Below, piece after piece: positions 29,159-38,196 of a stretch of 64,000 nt of DNA. The notes beneath the pieces were generated by a model. That model saw only the letters and a program-made list of their open reading frames with translations, was not told where the DNA came from and made no database searches. Position numbers and translations under genes: made by a program. The number at the start of each line of letters is the position of its first letter. Within the stretch, counting starts at the first letter, position 1. This stretch comes from Alphaproteobacteria bacterium (GTDB taxonomy: Bacteria; Pseudomonadota; Alphaproteobacteria; DSM-16000; Inquilinaceae): NCBI GenBank assembly GCA_028277405.1, contig JANQGH010000022.1:1-64000 (forward strand), in the 5' to 3' direction.

Positions 29159-30637
29159 ATGACACGAACCAGGATGGACATTGCGGCGCTGGGCGGCCCA
29201 TGGTCCGATACGATGGAATGGTACGCTCGCGCGGTGGGCGAGCTTCGGTCGCGACCATTCGATGACCGAACGAGCTGGGTTTACATCGGTGCGCTTCACG
29301 GAATCGACCGGCCGGGTTGGATCGCCCAAGGCATCGTGCCTTCGACCATCCCGTGGCCGGTACCAGGCCCGCTGAGCGACAGGTACAACCAGTGCCAGCA
29401 CGCAGGCTGGTTTTTCCTGCCTTGGCACCGCGGCTACCTCTTCGCGCTGGAGGCGATTCTTGCCGATTGGATTGCCCGGGAGGGCGGGCCGGAAGATTGG
29501 GCTCTGCCCTATTGGAACTATCTCGACGACACCAATCCGGACGCCAGAGACATCCCCCAAGAATTCCTTGACCCTACGATGCCGGACGGCAGCGCCAACC
29601 CGCTTGCCGATGCGCTGCGCGGGCCGGCCACGCGGCTTGGCCCGCAAAGCTGGATACCAGCCGACATCACGCTCTCGGCGCAAACGAGCGAAACAGTCTA
29701 CACCGCCATCCCAGGCACACTTGGCTATGGCGGGCCGATCAGTGGCTATTCCCAGTTCGGGAACGGATATGGCGCTAACGAGTCCAATCCCCACAACCTC
29801 GTGCATGTCATGATAGGCGGCGACAACTCGTCTGCACCGCAAGGCTGGATGTACGATCCGAATTTCGCGGCGCTGGATCCTATCTTCTGGCTTCACCACT
29901 GCAACGTCGATCGGCTTTGGGAGGCTTGGATGAGCGATCCCACGCACGTTCAAGAGATTGGCGCGGCGTGGCGAAACGGCCCGTTCCCGACGCAGTTCAC
30001 CATGCCGGATCCGGCCGGATCGTTGTGGGTCTTCGTGCCCGACGAGACATTGCCGGGCGCCCCTCTGGCGCCAACATATGATAGTCTCACGAGTGGCACC
30101 GGCATTGCGCCGGCGGCGGCTTCGGGAACGATCGTCATGGTAACCACAACATCCCCGCCAGCCGGGGGTGGCCGCGCGGCCCTTGTGGGCGCCAGCAGCG
30201 CTGCGCTCACGGTAACCCGGTCGCCGGTCCACACCAGCATCAGGATGACGGACTTGAGCCCGTCAGCCCTGGGTGTGGCCGCGTCTGCCGCGGGGCCTGC
30301 AACCGGACGGCTTTACCTCAACCTCGAAGGCGTCAAGGGCAAGTCGCCAAGTGGCGTGGTGAACGTCATCCTCACGGCACCGGGCGCCGACCCGAACGCG
30401 GCAGGGCCTGACGCCACCCGTACCGTCGCGCTTTTTGGTCTTGCCAATGCAACGAGCGCCGAAGGCCCGCACGGAGGCAGTGGCCTCTCGGCGACGATCG
30501 AGATCACGGACATCGTGCGAAACCTCCAGACCGCAAACCCGGACGAGCTGGAAGCGCATGTCGCCTTGCCGGAGGGTGGGGGCGACAGCGAGATCACAAT
30601 TGAGCGGATAAGCATCTACGCCCGACGAGACCAGTAA
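29159..30637 (+). CDS. Type-3 copper tyrosinase / polyphenol oxidase
   Basis: A 492-residue binuclear copper oxidase that would hydroxylate or oxidise phenols to quinones. CuA ligands are probably His48 (GALHGID), His81 and His90 (HAGWFFLPWHRGYL); CuB ligands are His212 and His216 (NPHNLVH) and the His246/247 pair (DPIFWLHHCNVDRLW). Cys79 two residues before His81 fits the Cys-His thioether motif of fungal and plant enzymes. A roughly 200-residue C-terminal beta-rich domain follows. No signal peptide or twin-arginine motif is seen. ATG 29159 has GGGAGGA eight bases upstream; the open frame further upstream is repeat-derived. A DUF2182-like gene follows by one base. Confidence 0.9.
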   Translation: MTRTRMDIAALGGPWSDTMEWYARAVGELRSRPFDDRTSWVYIGALHGIDRPGWIAQGIVPSTIPWPVPGPLSDRYNQCQHAGWFFLPWHRGYLFALEAILADWIAREGGPEDWALPYWNYLDDTNPDARDIPQEFLDPTMPDGSANPLADALRGPATRLGPQSWIPADITLSAQTSETVYTAIPGTLGYGGPISGYSQFGNGYGANESNPHNLVHVMIGGDNSSAPQGWMYDPNFAALDPIFWLHHCNVDRLWEAWMSDPTHVQEIGAAWRNGPFPTQFTMPDPAGSLWVFVPDETLPGAPLAPTYDSLTSGTGIAPAAASGTIVMVTTTSPPAGGGRAALVGASSAALTVTRSPVHTSIRMTDLSPSALGVAASAAGPATGRLYLNLEGVKGKSPSGVVNVILTAPGADPNAAGPDATRTVALFGLANATSAEGPHGGSGLSATIEITDIVRNLQTANPDELEAHVALPEGGGDSEITIERISIYARRDQ

Positions 30638-30638
30638 A

Positions 30639-31469
30639 ATGCGCCGGTTCGTCGCGTTCGCCGTCCAGGGTCAATCCGGCCCGCTGCCGGCGCTTCTCGC
30701 GATCAGCGTGCTTGCGTACGCCCTTTTGTCGTTGCTGCCGGAAGGCGGCTTCGTCGCGAGCTTGTGTGGAAACTTAACTATCGGCGCGGTCTGGTTCTAT
30801 ATCTCGGCGGTTCCCTGGTCCTGGGCGGTCGGACCGCTGGCGGCCGATTGGGGCTTGATGATCGTGGCGATGATGACACCGCTGGTCGCCCCTCAGGTCG
30901 CCCGGATCGTGTGGGCAAGCCGCCGTGAGCGGCAGCTCATCGCCGCCGCTATCTTCCTGCTTGGCTACTGGGCGATCTGGTTCCTGACGATAGTCGTGCT
31001 GTTCCCCGCGGCGATGTTTGTCACCTGGGTTTTCGGACCTGATTTGGATCTAGTGGCGGCACTTGCGGTCGCCTTGGTATGGAGCGCGTCGCCTTTAGCG
31101 CAGCGCGCGAGGAACCTTTGCCATCGGACCCGACCGATCCGGGCCTTTGGTCCCGGTGTCCTGATAGACAGCGCACAACGGGGACTGAGCGTCGGTGCAA
31201 GCTGCATCGCGGCCTGTTGGCCGTGGATGCTGGTGCCGATTGCCGTCCAGTCTGTTCACGTGGCAACCATGATCCTTGTCGGTGCTTATCTGTTTGCTGA
31301 TCGAATTGCGCCGCCCGCGCCAGCGACATGGCGTCTTCCGCCGGCCTTCGAAACGCTGTGCGGTTCGTCCCGACCTTGGTTGAGATTTCGATTTGGCACG
31401 CGCTTTGGTCAAATAAGGCAGTTCAATCTTAGCCGTCGCACGGGCAGGTTGGTGCCGAGACAACACTGA
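30639..31469 (+). CDS. DUF2182-like integral membrane protein
   Basis: A 276-residue protein with about six membrane helices. The methionine-rich LMIVAMMTPLVAPQVARIVW and the helix GASCIAACWPWMLVPIAVQS agree with the DUF2182 family, described as predicted metal-binding membrane proteins with conserved Met and Cys motifs. It starts one base after the tyrosinase stop, so the two are almost certainly co-translated. A role in copper handling for the tyrosinase is an inference from the pairing and the Met/Cys residues. The last 50 residues are basic and probably cytoplasmic. Confidence 0.72.
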   Translation: MRRFVAFAVQGQSGPLPALLAISVLAYALLSLLPEGGFVASLCGNLTIGAVWFYISAVPWSWAVGPLAADWGLMIVAMMTPLVAPQVARIVWASRRERQLIAAAIFLLGYWAIWFLTIVVLFPAAMFVTWVFGPDLDLVAALAVALVWSASPLAQRARNLCHRTRPIRAFGPGVLIDSAQRGLSVGASCIAACWPWMLVPIAVQSVHVATMILVGAYLFADRIAPPAPATWRLPPAFETLCGSSRPWLRFRFGTRFGQIRQFNLSRRTGRLVPRQH

Positions 31470-31849
31470 GGCACGGCCTCATGGCACGATCGGCACCAAA
31501 GTCCCGATCTGCTGACAAAACCACGAGACGCGTCCAGCCCGTCACCCTTGCGATAGCCGGAAAACTCCAGCCTCCGGCGGTCCTGACAAACAAAGCGGAC
31601 CACATCGGGTCCCTGGACTTCGATCCGCAATCCTCCGCAAAGCGCTGTCGAGGTCACGGGGTGCGCGGGACATGGCCGAAATTGCTCAATTGCGCACGCC
31701 GCTTTGGTGGCCACCCAATGATCCAGGACTACTTCCAACACCCGTGAGGTGTCCGCATCGGCCTTGAGCAGGCCGGTCTAGATTATTGTTACTAAATGAT
31801 ATTCTCGCGCGCATCTTGGAAACATGTTTGCTCATCCAGAGGCTGCCTT

Positions 31850-31859
31850 GACAATTGTC
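31850..31859. promoter_or_regulatory. Palindrome GACAATTGTC upstream of sugar operon
   Basis: A perfect 10-base palindrome preceded by TT, so that TTGACA (31848-31853) overlaps it and could serve as a -35 box. No convincing -10 box is seen at normal distance. It is a candidate operator for the SorC-type regulator encoded in the operon. Confidence 0.35.
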
Positions 31860-31888
31860 GTGTGATCCGATCCCCTGTATCTGCAAAA

Positions 31889-31903
31889 GAGCAATTCTTG
31901 CTC
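31889..31903. promoter_or_regulatory. Inverted repeat GAGCAA-TTC-TTGCTC
   Basis: A perfect 6-base inverted repeat with 3-base spacer, 60 bases before the binding-protein start codon. It is a second candidate operator for the sugar operon. Confidence 0.35.
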
Positions 31904-31963
31904 ACAAGAGCATTCGCGAGACTCCAGTCTCGCCTGCTTGCGCGCAACCCACGGGAGGAAACA

Positions 31964-32959
31964 ATGACGATGCGTCGCTCAGTCCTAAAAATGTTGGCAA
32001 CGGTCGGTTCCACGGCGTTGCTTGCCTTGGCAGCCGGTTCCACTGCGAATCTGGCGCACGCCGAGGGGCTTACCATCGGCTTCAGCCAGGTGACGCTGCA
32101 GTCGCCCTTTTATGTGCAGTTACGGGATGGGGCGCAGGCCGCAGCCGAGGCCGGGGGCGATACCCTGGTGTTCTTGGACGCCAACGGCGATGTCAGCCGG
32201 CAGAACAACGACATTCAGGACCTGATCACCCGCGGCGTCGATGCGATCATCGTCAATCCCGTCAATCCGGTCGCCGTGGCCCCGTCGCTGGAGGCCGCTG
32301 CCGCCGCCGGCATTCCGGTGATTACGGTCGACCGCAGCGTGAACGAAGGCGAAGTGGCGGCCCATATCGGCCGCGACAATGTCGCCATGGGCCGCATGGT
32401 CGGCGAGGCGGTCATGGCCCGGCTTGCCGCCGATGGCATCGACGGGGCCACGATCATCGAGATCCAGGGCGATGCTGGCGGCGCGGTGATGATGGACCGG
32501 CGAGACGGCTTTCACAGCGCCATCGAGGGTTCGGACCACACCATTGTCCAAGGCCCCTTCGCCGAATACATCCGCGCGAACGCCGTGGTCGCGATGCAGG
32601 ACCTCTTGCAGGCCCACCCCGAGGTGAACCTGGTTTACGCGCACAATGACGACATGGCGCTCGGTGCCCTGCAGGTGCTTCAGGAAAGCGGACGGGACGA
32701 TGTGCTTGTCGCCGGCGTCGATGGGTTGTCGGAGGCCCTGGAGGTCATGGCGACGGGCGGCGCCTTTGTCGCGACATCCTTGAACGATCCGCAATATCTC
32801 GGCGACGTGACCATCCAGGTCGCTCGCGAACTGGTCGCAGGCGACGACGTGCCGGACTTCGTGGACGCCGGTTCGCTCGCCGTAACGGTCGACAATGTCG
32901 ACCAGTTTCCGCGCGACGGGCTGTTCGCCGAATACCGGCCGGAGATCTTCTCCGAATAG
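31964..32959 (+). CDS. Sugar ABC transporter periplasmic binding protein (RbsB type)
   Basis: A 331-residue periplasmic-binding-protein-like I domain protein that captures a sugar for the ATPase and permease encoded below. It has a signal peptide (MLATVGSTALLALAAGSTAN to AHA), then GLTIGFSQVTLQSPFYVQLR, the hinge and ligand region IIVNPVNPVAVAPSLEAAAA, and YAHNDDMALGALQVLQESG. ATG 31964 follows GGGAGGA; the open frame upstream is not protein-like. First gene of a seven-part uptake and catabolic operon. Confidence 0.92.
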   Translation: MTMRRSVLKMLATVGSTALLALAAGSTANLAHAEGLTIGFSQVTLQSPFYVQLRDGAQAAAEAGGDTLVFLDANGDVSRQNNDIQDLITRGVDAIIVNPVNPVAVAPSLEAAAAAGIPVITVDRSVNEGEVAAHIGRDNVAMGRMVGEAVMARLAADGIDGATIIEIQGDAGGAVMMDRRDGFHSAIEGSDHTIVQGPFAEYIRANAVVAMQDLLQAHPEVNLVYAHNDDMALGALQVLQESGRDDVLVAGVDGLSEALEVMATGGAFVATSLNDPQYLGDVTIQVARELVAGDDVPDFVDAGSLAVTVDNVDQFPRDGLFAEYRPEIFSE

Positions 32960-32998
32960 CGCGGTTTCCGCTCCGGGCCGGGCTTGCCCTGCCAAAGC

Positions 32999-33036
32999 CG
33001 CCTGCACCGTCGATATCGGATCGCGCGGTGCAGGCG
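32999..33036 (+). other. Stem-loop between binding protein and dehydrogenase genes
   Basis: CGCCTGCACCG (32999-33009) pairs perfectly with CGGTGCAGGCG (33026-33036) around a 16-base loop. No T-run follows, so it is more likely an mRNA-protecting hairpin that keeps binding-protein message abundant than a terminator. Confidence 0.6.
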
Positions 33037-33069
33037 ACTTCAGATTTCCAAGTAAGCTGAGAGACGCAC

Positions 33070-34092
33070 ATGCAGGCGGCCGTACTCCATGCCCCCGGTG
33101 ACATCCGCATCGAAGAGGTCGCCGATCCGGAGCCGAAGCCCGGCCACGTGATCGTTCGTGTCGAGGCGGTCGGCGTTTGCGGATCCGATCTGCCGCGCAT
33201 GCTGGTCAAAGGCGCCCACGCAATGCCTCTGATCTGCGGTCACGAGTTCTCCGGTACGATTGCGTCTCTGGCCCCCGACGTCACCGGGTTCGACGCGGGC
33301 GAACGGGTCGCGATTACGCCGATGATTCCTTGCGGGGTGTGTGATCAGTGCCGCAGCGGCGCCTTTTCGCGCTGCCGCAACTACGATTATTTCGGCTCTC
33401 GCCGTGATGGCGCCTACGCGCAGTTCGTTTCGGTCCCGCAGGGGAATCTAATCCGAGTGTCCGACGGCCTCGATCCACGTGCGCTGGCCATGGCCGACCC
33501 GGCGTCGATCGCGCTTTACGCGATCTCCAAGGGTGGCGGTCTGGAACCCGGCCAGGTCGGCGGTGTCGTGGGCTGCGGGCCGATCGGTCTGTTCGCCATC
33601 CAGTGGCTGCGACTGATGGGGGCGGACACCGTCGTGGCGGTCGATGTGGTGCCCGAGAAGCTGGACCTGGCGCGCCAGGCGGGGGCAACCCATGCGGTGC
33701 TGAGCAACGAGGCGCCGGCTGATTTGCCCCGTTGCAACCTGATCGTCGAGGCGGCCGGGCATCCGAGTTCGATCAACTTCGCGATCAAGATGGCCGTACC
33801 GGGCGGCCGGGTCGCGGCCATTGGCATTCCGGTCGGCGATATCCCGCTTGAAAACGCCACGTTTCAGCACTTGCTGCGCGAGGAGATCAGCTTGTGCGGG
33901 GCGTGGAATTCATTCACCGCCCCGTTCCCCGGTTCACAGTGGAAGGCGACGATTGATAAGCTGTCGTCGGGCGCGTTGAACTGGCAATTCATGATCAGTC
34001 ACGAGCTTTCATTGGGGGAACTGCCCGACATCTTTGGCCGACTGCGCGAGGATCGCTCGTTTCGCTACAGCAAGATCATGTTTCGCCCCTAG
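33070..34092 (+). CDS. Zinc-dependent polyol dehydrogenase, GatD-like
   Basis: A 340-residue medium-chain alcohol dehydrogenase, resembling galactitol-1-phosphate and sorbitol dehydrogenases. Catalytic-zinc ligands are in GVCGSDLPRM and CGHEFSG; the structural-zinc cysteines are in CGVCDQCRSGAFSRC; the nucleotide-binding loop is GVVGCGPIGLFAIQWL. It should oxidise an imported polyol or its phosphate. Together with the adjacent kinase it defines a dehydrogenation-phosphorylation pathway. Confidence 0.87.
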   Translation: MQAAVLHAPGDIRIEEVADPEPKPGHVIVRVEAVGVCGSDLPRMLVKGAHAMPLICGHEFSGTIASLAPDVTGFDAGERVAITPMIPCGVCDQCRSGAFSRCRNYDYFGSRRDGAYAQFVSVPQGNLIRVSDGLDPRALAMADPASIALYAISKGGGLEPGQVGGVVGCGPIGLFAIQWLRLMGADTVVAVDVVPEKLDLARQAGATHAVLSNEAPADLPRCNLIVEAAGHPSSINFAIKMAVPGGRVAAIGIPVGDIPLENATFQHLLREEISLCGAWNSFTAPFPGSQWKATIDKLSSGALNWQFMISHELSLGELPDIFGRLREDRSFRYSKIMFRP

Positions 34093-34191
34093 GTCTGGGC
34101 GACCGCCGATTGGCGATACGGCGGGCAAGGCGGTCGGACGACGTCCAGCCCACGTGCTGAAAGGCTGGTTGGACGGAAAGGGATTGGTGCA

Positions 34192-35712
34192 ATGGCGCGC
34201 TTGTTGAGTTTCGATTTCGGGACGGGCGGTGTTCGCGCCGGGGTCTATTGTACCCAAGCGCTTCGGATGGTTTCTTCGGCCGAAGCCACCTACGACACGC
34301 ATTATCCAAGGAAGGGCTGGGCCGAGCAGGATTGCAGCCAATGGCTTGCGGCGATGGTGGAGGCCGGACGTTCGGCCGTTGCAACAGCCAAATCCCCGGA
34401 CATCGCGGCGATTTGCGTGGCGACGACGGCGTCCACCGTGGCCTTTTGCCGCCAGGACGGCCAACCCGTCAGGCCGGCCGTCTTGTGGATGGATGCGCGC
34501 GCAAGCGCGGAAGCGCGCGCGACCGAGGCGATCGATCATCCGGTGATGGCCTATTGCGGCGGCGGGGACGCGGCGGAATGGCTGGTGCCCAAGGCGATGT
34601 GGCTGGCGCGCCACGAGCCCGATTGCTATCGCCAGGCGGATGTCATTTGCGAGGCGCTGGACTTCGTCAACTATCACCTCACCGGCCAATGGGTGGGCTC
34701 GCGGATGAACGCGGCCTGCAAGTGGAACTACGATTCGCTTGTCGGTGCGTTCGTGCCAGAGATTTACGCCAGCCTCGGCATCGCGGAGCTCTCCGAGAAG
34801 CTGCCGAGACGCATCGTTGCGGTTGGCGCACCCATTGCGCAGGCGTCCGGTCCCCTGCTTTCTCGCATGGGTATCTCCGGCCAGCCGTTGGTTGCCCAGG
34901 GTGGGATCGACGCGCATATCGGCATGCTGGGCGCAAACACGGTCAACCCGGGCAGCATGCTGATCATTGGCGGGACCTCTAACGTCCATCTCGCCCAACT
35001 GTCCGCGATGTCGGACATGAGCGGTTTTTGGGGTCCCTACCCAAACGCCCTGATGGACGGGCTGTGGCTGGTCGAAGCGGGCCAGGTCTCGACCGGGTCC
35101 GTTCTCTCCTGGCTGGCCGAAACGGTCTTCGGCCTCGACGACGATGGCCACCGACAGCTCATGGAGGACGTGCTGGCAGCCGACAGTCCTGAGCACGGCC
35201 TCCTGACGCTCGACTATTGGATGGGCAACCGGACGCCGTACCGCGACGCCGATCTGCGAGGCGCGCTGCTCGGCTTGTCGCTTGGTCATTCACGCGCCGA
35301 TATCTACGCCTCGGCCGTCGATGCCGTTGCGCTGGGATCGGCAAATGTCGTCGCCGTTCTGGCCGAACGGGGCATTGAGCCTGACCGCATCGTGATGGCG
35401 GGCGGCATATGCCGCAATCCGCTCTGGCTGCAGGCAACGATCGATGCGCTTGGCCGGCCGGTGGGGGTGGCCCAGGAAGACAATCTCTCACTGCTTGGAT
35501 GTGCGGTATGTTCAGCGACCGCGCTTGGACTGTTCGACGATCTCGCCACGGCCGCGAACGCCCTTGAGGCACCGACCAGACGCGTCGAACCGCGTCCGTC
35601 GCGGACGGATTGGTACCGGTCGTCGCTGGCGCTCTATCGCCAAGCCACGGAGGTGCTGACGCCGGTCATGCACGCGCTTTCCGACAGACAGCGTTCGGGG
35701 GCAGGGCCATGA
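34192..35712 (+). CDS. FGGY-family carbohydrate kinase
   Basis: A 506-residue sugar kinase of the FGGY family (xylulokinase, ribulokinase and relatives). It opens with the phosphate-1 motif LLSFDFGTGGVRAGVY, has the substrate region LWMDARASAEARA, and the adenosine-side motifs GGTSNVHLAQ and VMAGGICRNPLWLQ. The catalytic aspartate is probably in AQGGIDAHIG. Substrate is likely a ketose produced by the neighbouring dehydrogenase. The stop overlaps the regulator start by four bases. Confidence 0.88.
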   Translation: MARLLSFDFGTGGVRAGVYCTQALRMVSSAEATYDTHYPRKGWAEQDCSQWLAAMVEAGRSAVATAKSPDIAAICVATTASTVAFCRQDGQPVRPAVLWMDARASAEARATEAIDHPVMAYCGGGDAAEWLVPKAMWLARHEPDCYRQADVICEALDFVNYHLTGQWVGSRMNAACKWNYDSLVGAFVPEIYASLGIAELSEKLPRRIVAVGAPIAQASGPLLSRMGISGQPLVAQGGIDAHIGMLGANTVNPGSMLIIGGTSNVHLAQLSAMSDMSGFWGPYPNALMDGLWLVEAGQVSTGSVLSWLAETVFGLDDDGHRQLMEDVLAADSPEHGLLTLDYWMGNRTPYRDADLRGALLGLSLGHSRADIYASAVDAVALGSANVVAVLAERGIEPDRIVMAGGICRNPLWLQATIDALGRPVGVAQEDNLSLLGCAVCSATALGLFDDLATAANALEAPTRRVEPRPSRTDWYRSSLALYRQATEVLTPVMHALSDRQRSGAGP

Positions 35713-36716
35713 CGGACGCGACGCGGGCGACGTCCGTCCGGCTGCCGTCGGACGAACCGCGTGAGCATCTCATGGTGCAGGTGGCCAAGTCCTATTACGA
35801 CCTTGAGCGCACCCAGGCCGAGATCGCGCAGGAACTTGGACTGACCCGGTGGCAGGTGGGGCGGCTGTTGGCCGAGGCCAAGCGTGTCGGCATCGTGCGG
35901 GTCGAGATCAGGCCGAGGGTCAACCGCCGCGCGTCGCTGGAAGTCCAGCTTCAGGAGCATTACGGCCTGAGGGATGCGGTCGTCGTTCCGGTTGGCGAAG
36001 TGTCCGATGCCGCGCTTCTGATGGAGGCGGTCGCCCAGGCGGCGGCGACGTATCTCGCGTCCCTCAACCCGAAGCCCGATCTCATCGGCCTTTCATGGGG
36101 GCGGACGATGTCCGCCGTGGCGCGTTCGTTGCCGGACGCATGGAACCCCGGGGTGCACATCATTCTCGTCAACGGCTCCACGGCGCTCAGGCTGACGTCA
36201 ACGCGGACCAGCGCGGTCGCAGAGGAGTTCGCGCAGTCCGCCGGCGGCACGGCCACCCTGCTTCCGGTGCCCGCAATCGTCGGCAAGCGCAGCACCCGTG
36301 ACGCGCTGGAGGCAGACCCCATCGTCGAGCGTGTCCTGGAACTCGCGGCCATGGCCAAGGTGATTTGCTTCGGCATGGGCGGTCTCACGCACCATTCCGT
36401 CCTTCTCGATTCCGGCTATTTCGACGAAGGCGACATCGACCGGCTTCGCGATCGGGGCGCGGTCGGCGACATTTTGGGGCGCTTCGTCGACGGTGACGGC
36501 CGGATCGTCGATCAGGCGCTCGATGACCGCACCGTCGGCCTTCGCCTTGAAAAACTGCGCAGCGTCGACAGGGCCATCGGCGTGGTCGCCGGTGAGGACA
36601 AGCGGGCCATCGCGCTCGCCGCGCTCAAAGCGGGGTATGTGTCGGTCATCGTCACCGACGAGGCGACCGCCAGACACGCGATTGAGGCCGCCACGGTTGG
36701 GTCGCCCGATGACTGA
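35709..36716 (+). CDS. SorC-family sugar-sensing transcriptional regulator
   Basis: A 335-residue regulator with an N-terminal helix-turn-helix (RTQAEIAQELGLTRWQVGRL) and a sugar-phosphate-binding SorC domain (PDLIGLSWGRTMSAVARSLP, VICFGMGGLTHHSVLLDSGY, GVVAGEDKRAIALAALKAGY). Family members respond to phosphorylated sugars, here presumably the kinase product. Start overlaps the kinase stop (ATGA) and its end overlaps the ATPase gene by eight bases, so it is translated as part of the operon it probably controls. Confidence 0.9.
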   Translation: MTDATRATSVRLPSDEPREHLMVQVAKSYYDLERTQAEIAQELGLTRWQVGRLLAEAKRVGIVRVEIRPRVNRRASLEVQLQEHYGLRDAVVVPVGEVSDAALLMEAVAQAAATYLASLNPKPDLIGLSWGRTMSAVARSLPDAWNPGVHIILVNGSTALRLTSTRTSAVAEEFAQSAGGTATLLPVPAIVGKRSTRDALEADPIVERVLELAAMAKVICFGMGGLTHHSVLLDSGYFDEGDIDRLRDRGAVGDILGRFVDGDGRIVDQALDDRTVGLRLEKLRSVDRAIGVVAGEDKRAIALAALKAGYVSVIVTDEATARHAIEAATVGSPDD

Positions 36717-38196
36717 GGCAATGGCGGTCGACAATGTCAGCAAGGTTTTTCCGCCGAACATCGTGGCCCTTGAGCAGGCATCGCTGCATGTGACGAAGGG
36801 TGAGGTCCACTGCCTGATCGGCGCGAACGGCGCCGGCAAGTCTACCTTGCTGAAGATCATCGCGGGCGCCGTGAAGCCCACGGCCGGCACGATCAGGATC
36901 GACGGCCGAGAAACGCATCTGCGGTCGCCGGCCGACGCCGCCAGCCGCGGCATCTCGATGATCTATCAGGAACTTGACCTCGTGCAGCAACTGACCGTGG
37001 AGCAGAACCTGTTCCTCGGTCAGGTGCCGGCCCGCCTGGGCCTGATCGACGCAAGGACAAGGCGTGCGCGCGCGGTCGAAGCGCTACGGCGTGTCGGGGC
37101 GGGGTTTGATCCCGATGCGAGGGTGGAGAGCCTGTCGGTCGCCAACAGACAGCTGACGGCGATCGCCCGCTCGCTGACCCGCGAGGCGTCGATCATCATC
37201 ATGGACGAGCCGTCCGGGCCGCTCAACGAGACCGAACTAGAGCGCGTGTTCGCCATCATCCGCGAGTTGACGGCCCAGGGCGTCGCCATTGTCTATGTCA
37301 GCCACCGGTTGGAGGAACTGCACGAAATCGGCGACCGGGTCACGGTGCTGCGCGGCGGCAGAACGATCGAGACGTTCGATGTCGCCGACACCGACGACCG
37401 GACGCTGGTACACGCGGTGATCGGTGAGAACCGGACCCTTCTTGAACGGCATGCGCGCCCGCCGCTGCGAGACGATACTGCGCTCAGGATAGAGCGGCTG
37501 ACGGGTGCCGACGGGCTCGACATCGCCGATTTCGAGGTGCGTTGGGGCGAAATAGCCGGGATCACCGGCCTCAATGGTTCCGGCCGGACCAGCCTGTTGC
37601 GGTCGCTGTTCGGCGTTCGGCCGTTCTCGGGGACGGTCACCCTCGACGGGCAACCGTTTCACCCCCGAACGCCCATCGCCGCCATCTCCCGGGGCGTCGG
37701 CATGGTGCCGGAAGACCGGAAGGTCGAGGGCCTGATCCTTGATGCGCCGGTCTACACGAACGCCACTCTGCCCCTGATGCGGAAGTCCAGCCTGGCCCGG
37801 CACGGCCGTCGCAAGGCCGCCGCCAGGTCCGTATTGGCGAGGCTTTCGACCAAGTACGGTCAACCCGAGCAGAAGGTCATCCAACTGTCCGGCGGCAACC
37901 AGCAAAAGGTGGTCCTGGCCAAATGGGTGGCCAATCGATCCAAGCTGTTGTTGCTGGACGAGCCCAGCCGCGGCCTGGATGTCGGCGCCAAGGCCGACCT
38001 GTACGAGCTGATTTCCGAACTGGCCGCGGACGGCGCCGCGGTCATCGTGGCAAGCAGCGAACTCGACGAACTTCACGCCCATTGCGACCGCGTCTGGGTC
38101 CTGTACGAGGGCCGGTTGTTGGGCAGTTTCGATCCCGCAACCACGGACCAAAACACGATGCTGAGCGCCCAGATACTAGGGAGAAACCATGCCTGA
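36709..38196 (+). CDS. Sugar ABC transporter ATPase with two nucleotide-binding domains (RbsA type)
   Basis: A 495-residue fused double ATPase. Domain 1 has Walker A GANGAGKSTLL and Walker B IIMDEPSGPLNE; the loop after it (PSGPL) departs from the usual PTAAL. Domain 2 has the altered Walker A GLNGSGRTSLL typical of the second half of RbsA proteins, signature LSGGNQQKVVLAKW and LLLDEPSRGLDVGAK. ATG 36709 overlaps the regulator gene. It powers the permease at 38189. Confidence 0.92.
   Translation: MTEAMAVDNVSKVFPPNIVALEQASLHVTKGEVHCLIGANGAGKSTLLKIIAGAVKPTAGTIRIDGRETHLRSPADAASRGISMIYQELDLVQQLTVEQNLFLGQVPARLGLIDARTRRARAVEALRRVGAGFDPDARVESLSVANRQLTAIARSLTREASIIIMDEPSGPLNETELERVFAIIRELTAQGVAIVYVSHRLEELHEIGDRVTVLRGGRTIETFDVADTDDRTLVHAVIGENRTLLERHARPPLRDDTALRIERLTGADGLDIADFEVRWGEIAGITGLNGSGRTSLLRSLFGVRPFSGTVTLDGQPFHPRTPIAAISRGVGMVPEDRKVEGLILDAPVYTNATLPLMRKSSLARHGRRKAAARSVLARLSTKYGQPEQKVIQLSGGNQQKVVLAKWVANRSKLLLLDEPSRGLDVGAKADLYELISELAADGAAVIVASSELDELHAHCDRVWVLYEGRLLGSFDPATTDQNTMLSAQILGRNHA

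Larger units (their letters stand above)
31470..31963. other. Intergenic stretch before the sugar operon
   Basis: No recognisable gene. Overlapping frames are open on both strands at 31409-31747 (88 and 110 codons), but neither translation shows a known motif or ribosome site. The second half is AT-rich and holds two palindromes suited to a regulator (31850-31859 and 31889-31903), so it is the likely control region of the downstream operon. Confidence 0.5.

Noticed and set aside
31481-31747. Small plus-strand gene between the DUF2182-like gene and the sugar operon
   Set aside because: The translation is basic and featureless, a minus-strand frame overlaps it, and neither has a ribosome site or similarity that I can see.
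28365-32000. Complete genomic island inserted at tRNA-Glu
   Set aside because: I could not find a second copy of the tRNA 3' end to mark the far border, nor an intact integrase, so only a possible remnant is reported.
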